NCBI RefSeq assembly: GCF_017347605.1
Contig: NZ_AP024484.1
Span: 2,556,501 to 2,620,500 of the forward strand
Reading direction: 5' to 3'
From: Prevotella herbatica
GTDB lineage: Bacteria; Bacteroidota; Bacteroidia; Bacteroidales; Bacteroidaceae
Length of the DNA stretch: 64,000 nt
The notes below the pieces were generated by a model. It was not told the DNA's origin. It ran no database searches and saw only the letters and a list, made by a program, of their open reading frames with translations. Numbering within the stretch: position 1 is the first letter of the stretch; every line of letters starts with the position of its first letter. Made by a program: the position numbers and the translations under genes. This document shows, in pieces, positions 45,071 to 53,223 of this stretch.

Positions 45071-46132
45071 CTAAATAGCAAATAATCCTAGTAATCCGAT
45101 TAAATAAACGATCATTACAATGAATGAATCAATACCCATCCTTAGTATTTGCTTTCGGGGACGGAATATTAAACCGCAGATATAGATAATAGTTAGAAGC
45201 ATTGCTAACCCTGTAAGATAAATATCTGTTTTATGCGCTTGCGGAAGAACAGATTCACCCGAAATAACAGTTGCCACCATAAATAATACAGGCAGGAATG
45301 CATTTCCTCCGAAAATATCACTCATGGCCATTTGATAATCCTCCAATTTTACGGAAGTTAAACCTGTAGTAACTTCAGGCAGCGAAGTCGCAGCCGCTAA
45401 AATTGTAGCACCGAATAATACACCCGTCATTCCTATCTGTTTAGCAATGGCTTCGCCCGTTACTTCCAATCCCACACCGGCAACTAAAGTGACCAATGAG
45501 CATAAAGCAAAAATAAAAATAACAACTTGAATGCTTGTTCCTTTTTTTATAGCTAAATCATATTTCTTTATTTTGCTGTGTCCCCGCTTTTCTTTTTGAC
45601 TGTTCGGAAGAACACCTAACTGATGCCAAGGCAAGTTAGTTCTTGCTTTCCCGATCAAATATATACCTACAATCCACACCAACACGATGATTACATCTAT
45701 TGGCGCTACACCATGGAAAATAACCGAGGAGCCAAACTGATTGCCCACAATCACTAATGTCAACACAATAATAACCATTAATCCTTCCAACACTAATATA
45801 AGCGATGCAGCACGATAAGTAAGAGGATATTTTTTGCCCAGTCCAAACACATCCAACACCACAAGTACAACAGTTTGTAGAGCAATACCTCCCAGAATAT
45901 TTCCGATAGCAAGTGCCATATTGTGCTGAATTGCAGCGCTTACAGTAATGGCAATTTCGGGGAGATTTGTTACAATTGCTAGTAAAATTAATCCACCCAA
46001 TGCTTCACCCAAACCAAAGTGTATGGAAAGAATGTCGGCTGTCTCGGTTAATTTGATTCCTGCCAACCATATTAGTATTGCACTAACGCCGAATATCAGT
46101 AGAAGCATTGTTAACGAAAGAGATTCAATCAT
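45071..46132 (-). CDS. sodium/calcium exchanger family (CaCA) membrane transporter
   Basis: Inner-membrane cation/proton or cation/sodium antiporter of 353 residues from ATG 46132, with about ten membrane helices. Two inverted alpha-repeats are clear: the first includes GLILLAIVTNLPEIAITVSA and the second GATILAAATSLPEVTTGLTS, each with the conserved acidic residue before the helix end (LPE). This is the YrbG/ChaA/CAX-like group; the ion is probably calcium but cannot be read from sequence. It is the first gene of a pair with pyruvate oxidase. The in-frame extension to 46153 is less likely because no ATG lies there. Confidence 0.88.
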   Translation of the reverse strand: MIESLSLTMLLLIFGVSAILIWLAGIKLTETADILSIHFGLGEALGGLILLAIVTNLPEIAITVSAAIQHNMALAIGNILGGIALQTVVLVVLDVFGLGKKYPLTYRAASLILVLEGLMVIIVLTLVIVGNQFGSSVIFHGVAPIDVIIVLVWIVGIYLIGKARTNLPWHQLGVLPNSQKEKRGHSKIKKYDLAIKKGTSIQVVIFIFALCSLVTLVAGVGLEVTGEAIAKQIGMTGVLFGATILAAATSLPEVTTGLTSVKLEDYQMAMSDIFGGNAFLPVLFMVATVISGESVLPQAHKTDIYLTGLAMLLTIIYICGLIFRPRKQILRMGIDSFIVMIVYLIGLLGLFAI

Positions 46133-46161
46133 AATATATATATTGAGTAACAATTAATAGT

Positions 46162-46275
46162 CTATTTCAAATCTTTTAAAACCTCATTTTCTTCTTTGAT
46201 TTTTACAGATAGCATAATCAAATTAAGTACCGTAAACAGAATTGAGGTGCAATACAAATGTAATGTCTCCAAAAT
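46162..46275 (-). pseudogene. C-terminal fragment of a membrane protein fused to the IS30 remnant
   Basis: On the minus strand the codons before TAG at 46162-46164 read [20 protein letters not shown] then VLKDLK, a membrane helix followed by the acidic IKEEExVL motif that ends isoprenylcysteine-methyltransferase-like proteins. It directly abuts the transposase remnant in a different frame. The family call is tentative. Confidence 0.35.
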
Positions 46276-46780
46276 CCGTACCCTTTGGGAAGTACTGCCT
46301 AATAAGTTCATTTGTGTTTTCAGTGGCTACTCTTTCCCATGAGTGATATGGTTTTGCAAAGTAAATAAAAATATTCAATTTATCTGCGATTTTTCGGGAA
46401 AACTGAATTCTTTTCCATTATCAGCCGTTATTGCGTGTATCATATCCTTAATTAATAGTGTTTTTATGGCAACTTCAGTCAGTGGGACGGCTTCTTTCTC
46501 ACTTAATAATAGAATCTATACCAGACCTATGGCCCTATCATTGATAATAAGAAGGGATCCATTATGGTTCTTGCCAATCGCTGTGTCAATCTCTAAATCT
46601 CCGAATCTAAGCTTCTCATCTACGATAGAGGGTCTTTGACCAATGCCAATATGATTCTTGATAAATCCACGACCATTCGTCTTTGAACCACGTTTTGCAT
46701 AGTGCCTTCCGCGTCGATGAAGATGCTTGTATAATTCTTTGCCACCTTGTCTCTTGGGACAATAACTTGAAAGTGAAGGT
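46225..46780 (-). pseudogene. IS30-family transposase remnant
   Basis: Minus-strand translation in shifting frames gives CPKRQGGKELYKHLHRRGRH, then GRGFIKNHIGIGQRPSIVDE, FGDLEIDTAIGKNHNGSL, an internal stop, [13 protein letters not shown], another stop and a frame change, and finally [20 protein letters not shown] and PKGTDFGDI. These are the DDE catalytic core landmarks of IS30 transposases (Asp, Asp, Glu all still readable). The N-terminal DNA-binding part is gone. It is dead as a transposase. Confidence 0.88.
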
Positions 46781-47397
46781 CTTTAACTCTACCTCTAAAT
46801 AGCGATGTAAAGATAAGTAAATTATTTGTGGATAACGAATTTAATACTAAAAATGTTGTTGTTTTTATATTTTACAACATTAGTGTTCCGTTAAATATGA
46901 AATTATCATAGAAACGTGTTTTTGCAATCTCAAATCATCTAAAAATACAGTCGTCCTCTTAGAAAGCGCTCAATAATATTAAAATGTTTATTGTTATGTC
47001 TGTTTGATAATTTTTCCTTAGAATAAAGTTTGTTGATTATCATTGATATTCTTCAAATTGATAATTTGTTTTTAAGAAGTATGCGTGTGCTTGTATTATT
47101 TAGTGTGTAGTATGATGCATTAATACTTAACAGTTTAAAATCATTTATTAAAACTTTTAAATGACTTTCATTATAAGAAAGAGAATTCTAATCTTAATCA
47201 TTTGTTGTAATTTCAACTACCCAAACACCGCTCAGTTCAACGGGCAATAAGCAAAAAGTTTAACACATGATTTGCATACTTTTACAAAAAAAATACTTAA
47301 ATTTGTACTTAACTATTGATTTCATTGTGAAGTTTTATTTAAATACTCCATTGTATCATACATAACAGAACCAGAAATATAAACATACTCAAATAAA
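46781..47397. other. AT-rich gene-free gap with one hairpin
   Basis: No gene is supported. An 8-bp inverted repeat AATGTTGT/ACAACATT (46852-46859 and 46874-46881) may mark one end of the former IS30 element. The rest contains only AT-rich sequence and the upstream region of the epimerase-like gene. Confidence 0.5.
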
Positions 47398-48267
47398 ATG
47401 ATGGAAAAATATAAAGTTTTAGTAGCTGGATCTACTGGATATTTAGGTCGGTTCATTACCCAAGAGTTGATAAATAGAGGTGCTGATACGACGATAATCG
47501 TGCGAAATAAAAATAGGATAAACCTAAAGGCACCGAATCTCAAAATCATAGAAGCACAAGTGACCCAACCTGACACTTTAATGGGAGTATGTGACAATAT
47601 TGATATAGTGATTAGCTCTGTCGGTATCACAAGACAGAAAGATGGATTGACTTATATGGATGTAGATTATCAAGCGAATGTGAATCTGCTAAATGAGGCA
47701 AAAAAGAGTAAAGTAAAAAAGATTATTTATATTTCTGTTTTAAATGGCGATAATTTGCGTCAACTGAAAATTGGAGAAGCCAAGGAAAAATTTGTTGATG
47801 AACTAAAAACATCAGGTCTGGATTACTGTGTAATTAGGCCAAATGGTTTCTTCTCTGATATGGCAGACTTTCTCAATATGGCAAAAAATGGCAGAGTTTA
47901 TTTGTTCGGAAACGGTGAATTAAAACTCAATCCAATTCACGGACAGGATTTAGCGCAAGTTGTTGTTGATGCCATAAATCAAAATGTTAAAGAAATCAAT
48001 ATTGGAGGTCCTGATCTACTCTCCCAAAACGAAATAGGAGAATTAGCTCTGAAAGCTTATTCCAAACCTGTAAAAATTATACATTTACCAAATTGGATTA
48101 GGATATTAGCAATTAGACTTATCCGCATTTTTACAGGTCCGAAGACTTATGGTCCTATAGAATTTTTCTTAACAACAATGAATATGGATATGACTGCACC
48201 AAAATATGGGAAACATCACATAGCAGATTTCTTTAATGAAAGAGTTAAGTCAAAACACTCTTCTTGA
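47398..48267 (+). CDS. NmrA/SDR-type NAD(P)-binding epimerase-like protein
   Basis: Atypical short-chain dehydrogenase of 289 residues. The N-terminal Rossmann motif VLVAGSTGYLGRFITQELIN (GxxGxxG) indicates NAD(P) binding, followed by VISSVGITRQKDGLTYMDVD and KIIYISVLNG; the usual catalytic YxxxK is absent (LKIGEAKEKFVDELKTSG instead), as in NmrA-like and complex-I-assembly-like members. It may act as a redox sensor or chaperone rather than an enzyme. Double ATG at the start. It lies between the IS30 remnant and the second palindrome, within the segment bracketed by related repeats. Confidence 0.85.
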   Translation: MMEKYKVLVAGSTGYLGRFITQELINRGADTTIIVRNKNRINLKAPNLKIIEAQVTQPDTLMGVCDNIDIVISSVGITRQKDGLTYMDVDYQANVNLLNEAKKSKVKKIIYISVLNGDNLRQLKIGEAKEKFVDELKTSGLDYCVIRPNGFFSDMADFLNMAKNGRVYLFGNGELKLNPIHGQDLAQVVVDAINQNVKEINIGGPDLLSQNEIGELALKAYSKPVKIIHLPNWIRILAIRLIRIFTGPKTYGPIEFFLTTMNMDMTAPKYGKHHIADFFNERVKSKHSS

Positions 48268-48282
48268 CTAATTATGTCCATC

Positions 48283-48532
48283 AAAAAATGATTAGCATTT
48301 AATGGGATGTATAATATAAAATTACGAACCAATACTTCTCTATCGTGATTTAATATTTATATGTTCAGGCTGTCCACCCTGCGTTTTTTTGTTTTTTAGC
48401 TAACGTAGCTAAAAACACGAAAAACATAGGGAGCACATCAAAACACACAAAATACAAATCGTCACCGAGAAATCTAGGCTCTAAACATTTGTATGGTCAT
48501 CCGCTACACTAAATGCTAATCACTTTAAGGGA
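48283..48532. repeat. 240-bp palindromic element related to the 41995-43096 element
   Basis: Left half (from about 48289) and right half (to about 48529) are inverted copies of one another with moderate divergence, meeting at GTTTTTTAGCTAACGTAGCTAAAAAC (apex near 48391-48416). The right half, read on the minus strand, aligns closely with 41995-42125; 28 bases at the outer end (48502-48529) are identical to 41995-42022. No coding sequence. The gap 48268-48583 contains nothing else. Confidence 0.82.
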
Positions 48533-48583
48533 TACTCTAGTATTATACGATTAACGCCATCTAAAGAAATGAGATACTATTTT

Positions 48584-49252
48584 CTATTCAGCAGCACCAT
48601 TTCTATAAATGTATGATGCATCTATACCTACCTGCTGAAGATCACTTGTTAGAGCTTTTAAACGACCTCCTTTAATAGGAAAAGAATAGTAGTCATAATC
48701 TTTTGTCACAACTTCAATAAGCTCTCCTTTGCCCAAAGAACATATCGTAACCTTTAATATATCCTCTAACTCAATAACAGATTTATGAATATAACCTTTA
48801 AGTATTAATTGGTTATCTTTTATTTTAACTGCAGGATGGCATAATAGCGTTGCGCCAACTAATATGCAAGCTATTCCAAATAGGTATTGAAAATTCAATT
48901 GCATAAAAGAATTATTCCCACTTCTGATAAAAAGAAATCCAAGAATAAACATCATGCAAGATGCTAATATAAAGAACATTTCATTAAGTAGACTTCTATA
49001 TGATTCGTCTTCCACATCAATAGTTGGTAGGATGTTTGAATGGAGATTAAGAAATGGAATGTTATTATCATGAAGATAATGAAGTACTATGCTTACATTT
49101 TTTTTCTTTAGTTTGATACTTCTGTTTTTTCCATTATTAATTTGAAGAGTAAGTATTGGGTCCCCGTTAAACGTGCTGGGGTTTGCCATGAAATAAAATC
49201 CATTTACGTCATTTATTTGTTCTTCATTTTCTGGTAGTGTTATTGTTGCCAT
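48584..49252 (-). CDS. membrane protein of unknown function
   Basis: Protein of 222 residues that I do not recognise. The N-terminal 85 residues are soluble and polar. Two hydrophobic helices follow (about 91-111, MFFILASCMMFILGFLFI, and 122-140, LFGIACILVGATLLC), then a C-terminal soluble domain with strands IKDNQLILKGYIHKSVIELE and IEVVTKDYDYYSFPI, reminiscent of PH-like domains that follow two helices in bacterial membrane proteins. Single gene on its strand, probably monocistronic, just beyond the palindromic element. Function unknown. Confidence 0.75.
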   Translation of the reverse strand: MATITLPENEEQINDVNGFYFMANPSTFNGDPILTLQINNGKNRSIKLKKKNVSIVLHYLHDNNIPFLNLHSNILPTIDVEDESYRSLLNEMFFILASCMMFILGFLFIRSGNNSFMQLNFQYLFGIACILVGATLLCHPAVKIKDNQLILKGYIHKSVIELEDILKVTICSLGKGELIEVVTKDYDYYSFPIKGGRLKALTSDLQQVGIDASYIYRNGAAE

Positions 49253-49345
49253 GCTTATAGTTATTAGTTAATGATACAAAATTACATTGTTTTTCTGAGA
49301 ATTCAAAAAGTATAATGAATTAAAAAATAAATTTGATATAACAGT

Positions 49346-49375
49346 AATAGCCGAGTAAACTTCTACTCGGCTATT
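49346..49375 (-). terminator. terminator of the second SusC/SusD operon
   Basis: AATAGCCGAGTA (49346-49357) pairs perfectly with TACTCGGCTATT (49364-49375), loop of six bases, 38 bases beyond the last gene of the operon. Confidence 0.8.
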
Positions 49376-49412
49376 GTTACGTTCTATTATTTATAGTGTT
49401 ATTTAATCTGTC

Positions 49413-50522
49413 TTATTTTAGGATTTCTGCTAATTTAGTCATCAGTTCATCTCCACGAAGATCTCTTGCTATGATTTCACCTTTTTGATTTATAAGTACT
49501 GTTGCTGGTATTGCTTGTACATTATATGAGGCTGCGCCCTTACTACTCCAGCCTTTTAAGTCAGACATCTGTTTCCATGGAATACCAAGTTTTTTAACGG
49601 CATTGCTCCATGCTTTTTTATCAGTGTCTAGGGATACGCCAACTATTTCTAATCCTTTTGAGTGATATTTATTGTATACTTTTATCACGTTTGGCATCTC
49701 TGCACGACATGGTCCACACCAAGAAGCCCAAAAATCTATAATAGTAAGTTTGTTTTTCTTTACTAAATCTGAAACCTTTATAACTTTGCCGTCTAAACCC
49801 GGTAAGGCAATATCTGTAAATTGTTTACCCGTTGATGTTTTGCTATCAGCTTCGTGCTGAGCTACTATTTTTTTATAGTATGGGTATTCACTATTATTAG
49901 ATTTCATCAGATCTAAAATCTTCTTCTGATTTTCAGCTCCAAGTGCTTCGGAATAATATCCAAGGAGCATATCACTAATTGCAGATGGAATATGTTCACA
50001 GATAAATTTAGTTCTTAAGGCTTCTTGCACGTTATCTATTGAGTCTAACTCTGTTTTCGCTGCTTTTCTTGCAGCTTCACTTGCAGTACTATCATTCATA
50101 GTTTTCCATGGATCTGCAGATTTAGCAGAAACACTATTTTCGATCTTGCAGAACTCTCTCCATAGTTCTGTACTTACGCTACCTTTTACATCTGCAAGTT
50201 TTTTTGTTGAGTCATTGAAAATCTCAACTTGCATATCTTTGTTTTCAAGGATAATATCATTTATTGATAGTGGCTTTTGGTCTTGAATCAAAATAATAAA
50301 TTTAAGAGCAGCAGCATCTTGTTTGCCACTGAAGAAAAATTTCTTATCCTTAATAACTGCTGAGTCTGTTGGGATAAAGTCAAAATATTGCATATCTGCA
50401 ATATATACTTTATCTCCGTCTTTTGCAAAATCAGCTTTTCCGGAAATCTTATAACTTGCACTTTGTGCGAAAGCATGACACAGAGTAAATGCCGCTACAA
50501 TTATTAAAAATAATTTTTTCAT
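49413..50522 (-). CDS. TlpA-like thioredoxin-fold protein with DUF4369-type N-terminal domain
   Basis: Exported thiol oxidoreductase of 369 residues with a signal peptide (CHAFAQ). The N-terminal part (about 22-130, YKISGKADFAKDGDKVYIAD) is the beta-rich DUF4369 type found before TlpA domains. The C-terminal thioredoxin domain carries the redox motif FWASWCGPCRAEMPNV and the cis-Pro region VQAIPATVLINQKG. It probably reduces or isomerises disulphides in the periplasm, or supports cytochrome or substrate maturation. Last gene of the six-gene operon; its start overlaps the paralogue upstream by 4 bases. Confidence 0.9.
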   Translation of the reverse strand: MKKLFLIIVAAFTLCHAFAQSASYKISGKADFAKDGDKVYIADMQYFDFIPTDSAVIKDKKFFFSGKQDAAALKFIILIQDQKPLSINDIILENKDMQVEIFNDSTKKLADVKGSVSTELWREFCKIENSVSAKSADPWKTMNDSTASEAARKAAKTELDSIDNVQEALRTKFICEHIPSAISDMLLGYYSEALGAENQKKILDLMKSNNSEYPYYKKIVAQHEADSKTSTGKQFTDIALPGLDGKVIKVSDLVKKNKLTIIDFWASWCGPCRAEMPNVIKVYNKYHSKGLEIVGVSLDTDKKAWSNAVKKLGIPWKQMSDLKGWSSKGAASYNVQAIPATVLINQKGEIIARDLRGDELMTKLAEILK

Positions 50523-51568
50523 TTTTTGTTATCAATTTTTGTAAAATAATCATCTATTTCAGAAACATATTGTGGAACTCTTGCAATTTGTCCCTGTGGG
50601 TCTACAATAATATAAAATGGAACTCCTAAAATTAAATATTTTTCTAATAGCTGTTTGCCACCATCAATTGTGAGACAATATTGTTTCCATTCCATTTTCT
50701 CTTTTCTTATTGCATTTATCCATGGGGCATATTTGCTATCAGCACTAACCCCAATAATCGCGATATTGGGATGATTTTTTGCTACTGTTTTTAAGTCGGG
50801 TATAGAACTACGACAAATGCCACACCATGATGCCCAAAAGTCAATTAGTGTGTATTTTCCTTTGGGTATAATCTTAGTAAGTCTATTTGCTATCTTTTTT
50901 GTGTCGAATAACGGTAGATCAAGAATTGGTTCACCAACAGCTGTTCTCTTTGCAAATTCACAATTACGTCTGAATTCTGATAATCGCTCTGTGTCATCGG
51001 GTACAGAACTTATCAAATTTGCAATGTCTTGAATTTCAAGTTTTCTAAGTCCAGACCCTCCTTTTATTAAATCATTTGCAAGTTTTACAGATAGAACAGA
51101 ATGGGGGTGATTCTTTATCCAGTCTAAAGGTTTGATTCCGGATAAGTTATATTCGTTGAAATCAGCTTGAGGGCGCCCACCTGTTATTCTGAAGTACTTT
51201 CCGATTGGAGCATTATTTGCTATACTATCATAAGCAGAAGCTGCAAATGTCATAGTTGTATCACTTACGAAAACAGTTGTATATGTCCAGTGTATTTTCT
51301 CTGTATCTTGATCATTGCCTAGTAAATTCAAATTATTAGTAGTAAGCGTACAAAGTGTTGGATGACTTAGCTTACCTCTTAATGTAAATTTCCCATTTTT
51401 TATAGTGTCAACGGCAATTTCTTTATTTTCAGAATTCTCTGCTGTCATTAGGCTTGCAACAATGCCATCTTTAATTCCGGGTATTGCACTTTTTATTGTA
51501 AATCCATTCTGAGCGATTGAAGTCGTAGAAATTAATGAAATTAAAATTCCTATTATATATTTTTTCAT
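50519..51568 (-). CDS. TlpA-like thioredoxin-fold protein with WCGIC active site
   Basis: Second exported thioredoxin-fold protein, 349 residues, signal peptide ending SIAQ. The active-site motif is FWASWCGICRSSIPD, so the CxxC pair is intact but with Gly-Ile between the cysteines instead of Gly-Pro, which should shift its redox potential. Cis-Pro region LGVPFYIIVDPQG. The N-terminal part differs from its neighbour's, so they probably act on different partners. Coupled to the next gene by a 4-base overlap. Confidence 0.88.
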   Translation of the reverse strand: MKKYIIGILISLISTTSIAQNGFTIKSAIPGIKDGIVASLMTAENSENKEIAVDTIKNGKFTLRGKLSHPTLCTLTTNNLNLLGNDQDTEKIHWTYTTVFVSDTTMTFAASAYDSIANNAPIGKYFRITGGRPQADFNEYNLSGIKPLDWIKNHPHSVLSVKLANDLIKGGSGLRKLEIQDIANLISSVPDDTERLSEFRRNCEFAKRTAVGEPILDLPLFDTKKIANRLTKIIPKGKYTLIDFWASWCGICRSSIPDLKTVAKNHPNIAIIGVSADSKYAPWINAIRKEKMEWKQYCLTIDGGKQLLEKYLILGVPFYIIVDPQGQIARVPQYVSEIDDYFTKIDNKK

Positions 51569-51575
51569 ATTATTC

Positions 51576-52268
51576 TTATTTAGCGTCTCTTACAAATCTT
51601 ACACTCATCATATTGTTTATCGGAGATTGATGGCGGTATACTTTACCTGAATTATATACGATCTTTCTAAAATATGCAGTCGAAGTATTTTTATCATACG
51701 TATCTGTCCAATAATATCCAAAGGCTTCAATATAATAAAATTTTGAAGCAATGGTAGTGCTGTTGCCATCCATAAATCCTCCATATTTGAGATTTAGTTG
51801 TGTGCCATCTTTCTCAGACATAAGTGTTGCTTGATAGCTTCCTCTCCATCCATCCGAGTTTGCCTCATTTTCACTCATATTAAGTGATATTTCAAGTTTC
51901 TTCCAGTCTTCGTCTGTTGGAAGTCTCCAACCTTCAGGAACAGCCAGTTTTGCTCCTTCATACGAATATAAATATCCATATTTTGCTACAGTTAATGAGT
52001 CATTTATTGAATTATCATCCCCTAAGATTTGCTGAGTTGTATAGATACTTCTAGTGTAGTCATCATTTGTATCATATTTTGCATTATCAGTAGTCCACTC
52101 CAAGTTTCCTATTCTCACATAGTTATATTCTTTTCCATCTCTTGAATCGGTGAATTTTCCTGTGTAATTTGGAAGTATGGTGGGTATTGTATCGTTGTCA
52201 TCACTGCTACAGCTTGTTATGCACAACAATGTTATTATTATTAATAATGTGATTTTGTCTAATTTCAT
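51576..52268 (-). CDS. FISUMP-domain lipoprotein
   Basis: Lipoprotein of 230 residues; signal ends CITSC. The domain reads DSRDGKEYNYVRIGNLEWTT, then GYLYSYEGAKLAVPEGWRLP and ends NMMSVRFVRDAK, the features of the 'Fibrobacter succinogenes major paralogous' (FISUMP) domain, common in secreted or surface proteins of Bacteroidota. Role unknown; position within a SusC/SusD operon suggests surface binding. The ATG at 52268 is preferred over one two codons upstream at 52274, since it gives a standard lipoprotein signal. Confidence 0.83.
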   Translation of the reverse strand: MKLDKITLLIIITLLCITSCSSDDNDTIPTILPNYTGKFTDSRDGKEYNYVRIGNLEWTTDNAKYDTNDDYTRSIYTTQQILGDDNSINDSLTVAKYGYLYSYEGAKLAVPEGWRLPTDEDWKKLEISLNMSENEANSDGWRGSYQATLMSEKDGTQLNLKYGGFMDGNSTTIASKFYYIEAFGYYWTDTYDKNTSTAYFRKIVYNSGKVYRHQSPINNMMSVRFVRDAK

Positions 52269-52282
52269 ATGCATATTGTTTG

Positions 52283-53209
52283 TTAGAATTTGTAGCCAAG
52301 AGAAAGTATGATTTTTTTCATTACCATGTATTTCTCAAGTATTATTTCGTTATTGTATGTATCTTTTACGTACTGATCGTCTTTTTCTACAACAAGTTTT
52401 GCAAAGTCTTTTATATCTTCTACTTTATTTGGGTAATAGCTATATAAAATAAATCCACTTAAATAGTGTGGACCTATAAAACCACTCTCTTGCATCAATT
52501 TCAAATTTGATTCATCATCCCATGGTGTTGTTTCTGATGAAGTTTCATATAAATTGTCACAAAACTTAGTAAATGGTTCTAGTATGCTGGCTTCTTGACT
52601 TGACACTTTGTCTGCTACAATAGTAGCGGATAAATCTTTTGCAAATTGTTGTGTATCAGATTCGTCCATATCGAAGATGTCTTGAATGCCAATAGCCGTG
52701 GCTCTATTTCCGACTACAGATCCTTGTTCAGAATCATAACTATACGAGTTATCATTAATAGCATATTTTGTGATACTATTTACGAGAAGCCAAGAATAAG
52801 GCCTTAGCTGTGCACTTAAATGAGGTAGTATATTTTTCTCTATAAAGTTGGCTGCGGCCCTTTTCTTTTCGATATCTTTTATGTAGGTATATTTATAAGC
52901 AAAATAAGCCTGTGATGACATGATGTAAGGAACATCTACTGTTTCAGTCTGATATATGGTTTCACCATTTGGCTTTACTCCGATAGAATCATGCCTCAAA
53001 GTATCATTAAAAAGTAAGTAACATCCATTGGTTTTATAAAATTCTTTTCTCAACAGAGATTCTTCATCATTAGCGTTGATATCTGCTGCGAAATAGTTTT
53101 TTTCTGGTACTTCTGGTGTGATATTATCTTCTTTGTCTCCACATGAAAAGAGAGATAAGGATATAAAACCACCGTACACTAATATTCCTAATGTCTTATA
53201 TTTTTTCAT
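52283..53209 (-). CDS. SusCD-associated lipoprotein resembling zinc metallohydrolase family but lacking HExxH
   Basis: Lipoprotein of 308 residues, signal ending LFSC (Cys23). In this position, right after SusD, many Bacteroidota operons encode a substrate-import-associated zinc metallohydrolase lipoprotein of similar size and layout (LLRKEFYKTNGCYLLFNDTL near the start, KYMVMKKIILSLGYKF at the end). The zinc motif HExxH cannot be found here, so if related it is probably catalytically inactive and serves as a binding protein. I rate the family link as tentative. Gaps of 14 and 14 bases tie it to its neighbours. Confidence 0.65.
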   Translation of the reverse strand: MKKYKTLGILVYGGFISLSLFSCGDKEDNITPEVPEKNYFAADINANDEESLLRKEFYKTNGCYLLFNDTLRHDSIGVKPNGETIYQTETVDVPYIMSSQAYFAYKYTYIKDIEKKRAAANFIEKNILPHLSAQLRPYSWLLVNSITKYAINDNSYSYDSEQGSVVGNRATAIGIQDIFDMDESDTQQFAKDLSATIVADKVSSQEASILEPFTKFCDNLYETSSETTPWDDESNLKLMQESGFIGPHYLSGFILYSYYPNKVEDIKDFAKLVVEKDDQYVKDTYNNEIILEKYMVMKKIILSLGYKF

Positions 53210-53223
53210 TTCTTCCGTTTTTT

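Noticed and set aside
46343-46639. 98-codon plus-strand frame
   Set aside because: Antisense of the IS30 transposase remnant, whose minus-strand motifs are clear.
47398-48267. Considered as a classical short-chain dehydrogenase
   Set aside because: The catalytic YxxxK is not found; NmrA-like or atypical SDR is the better call.
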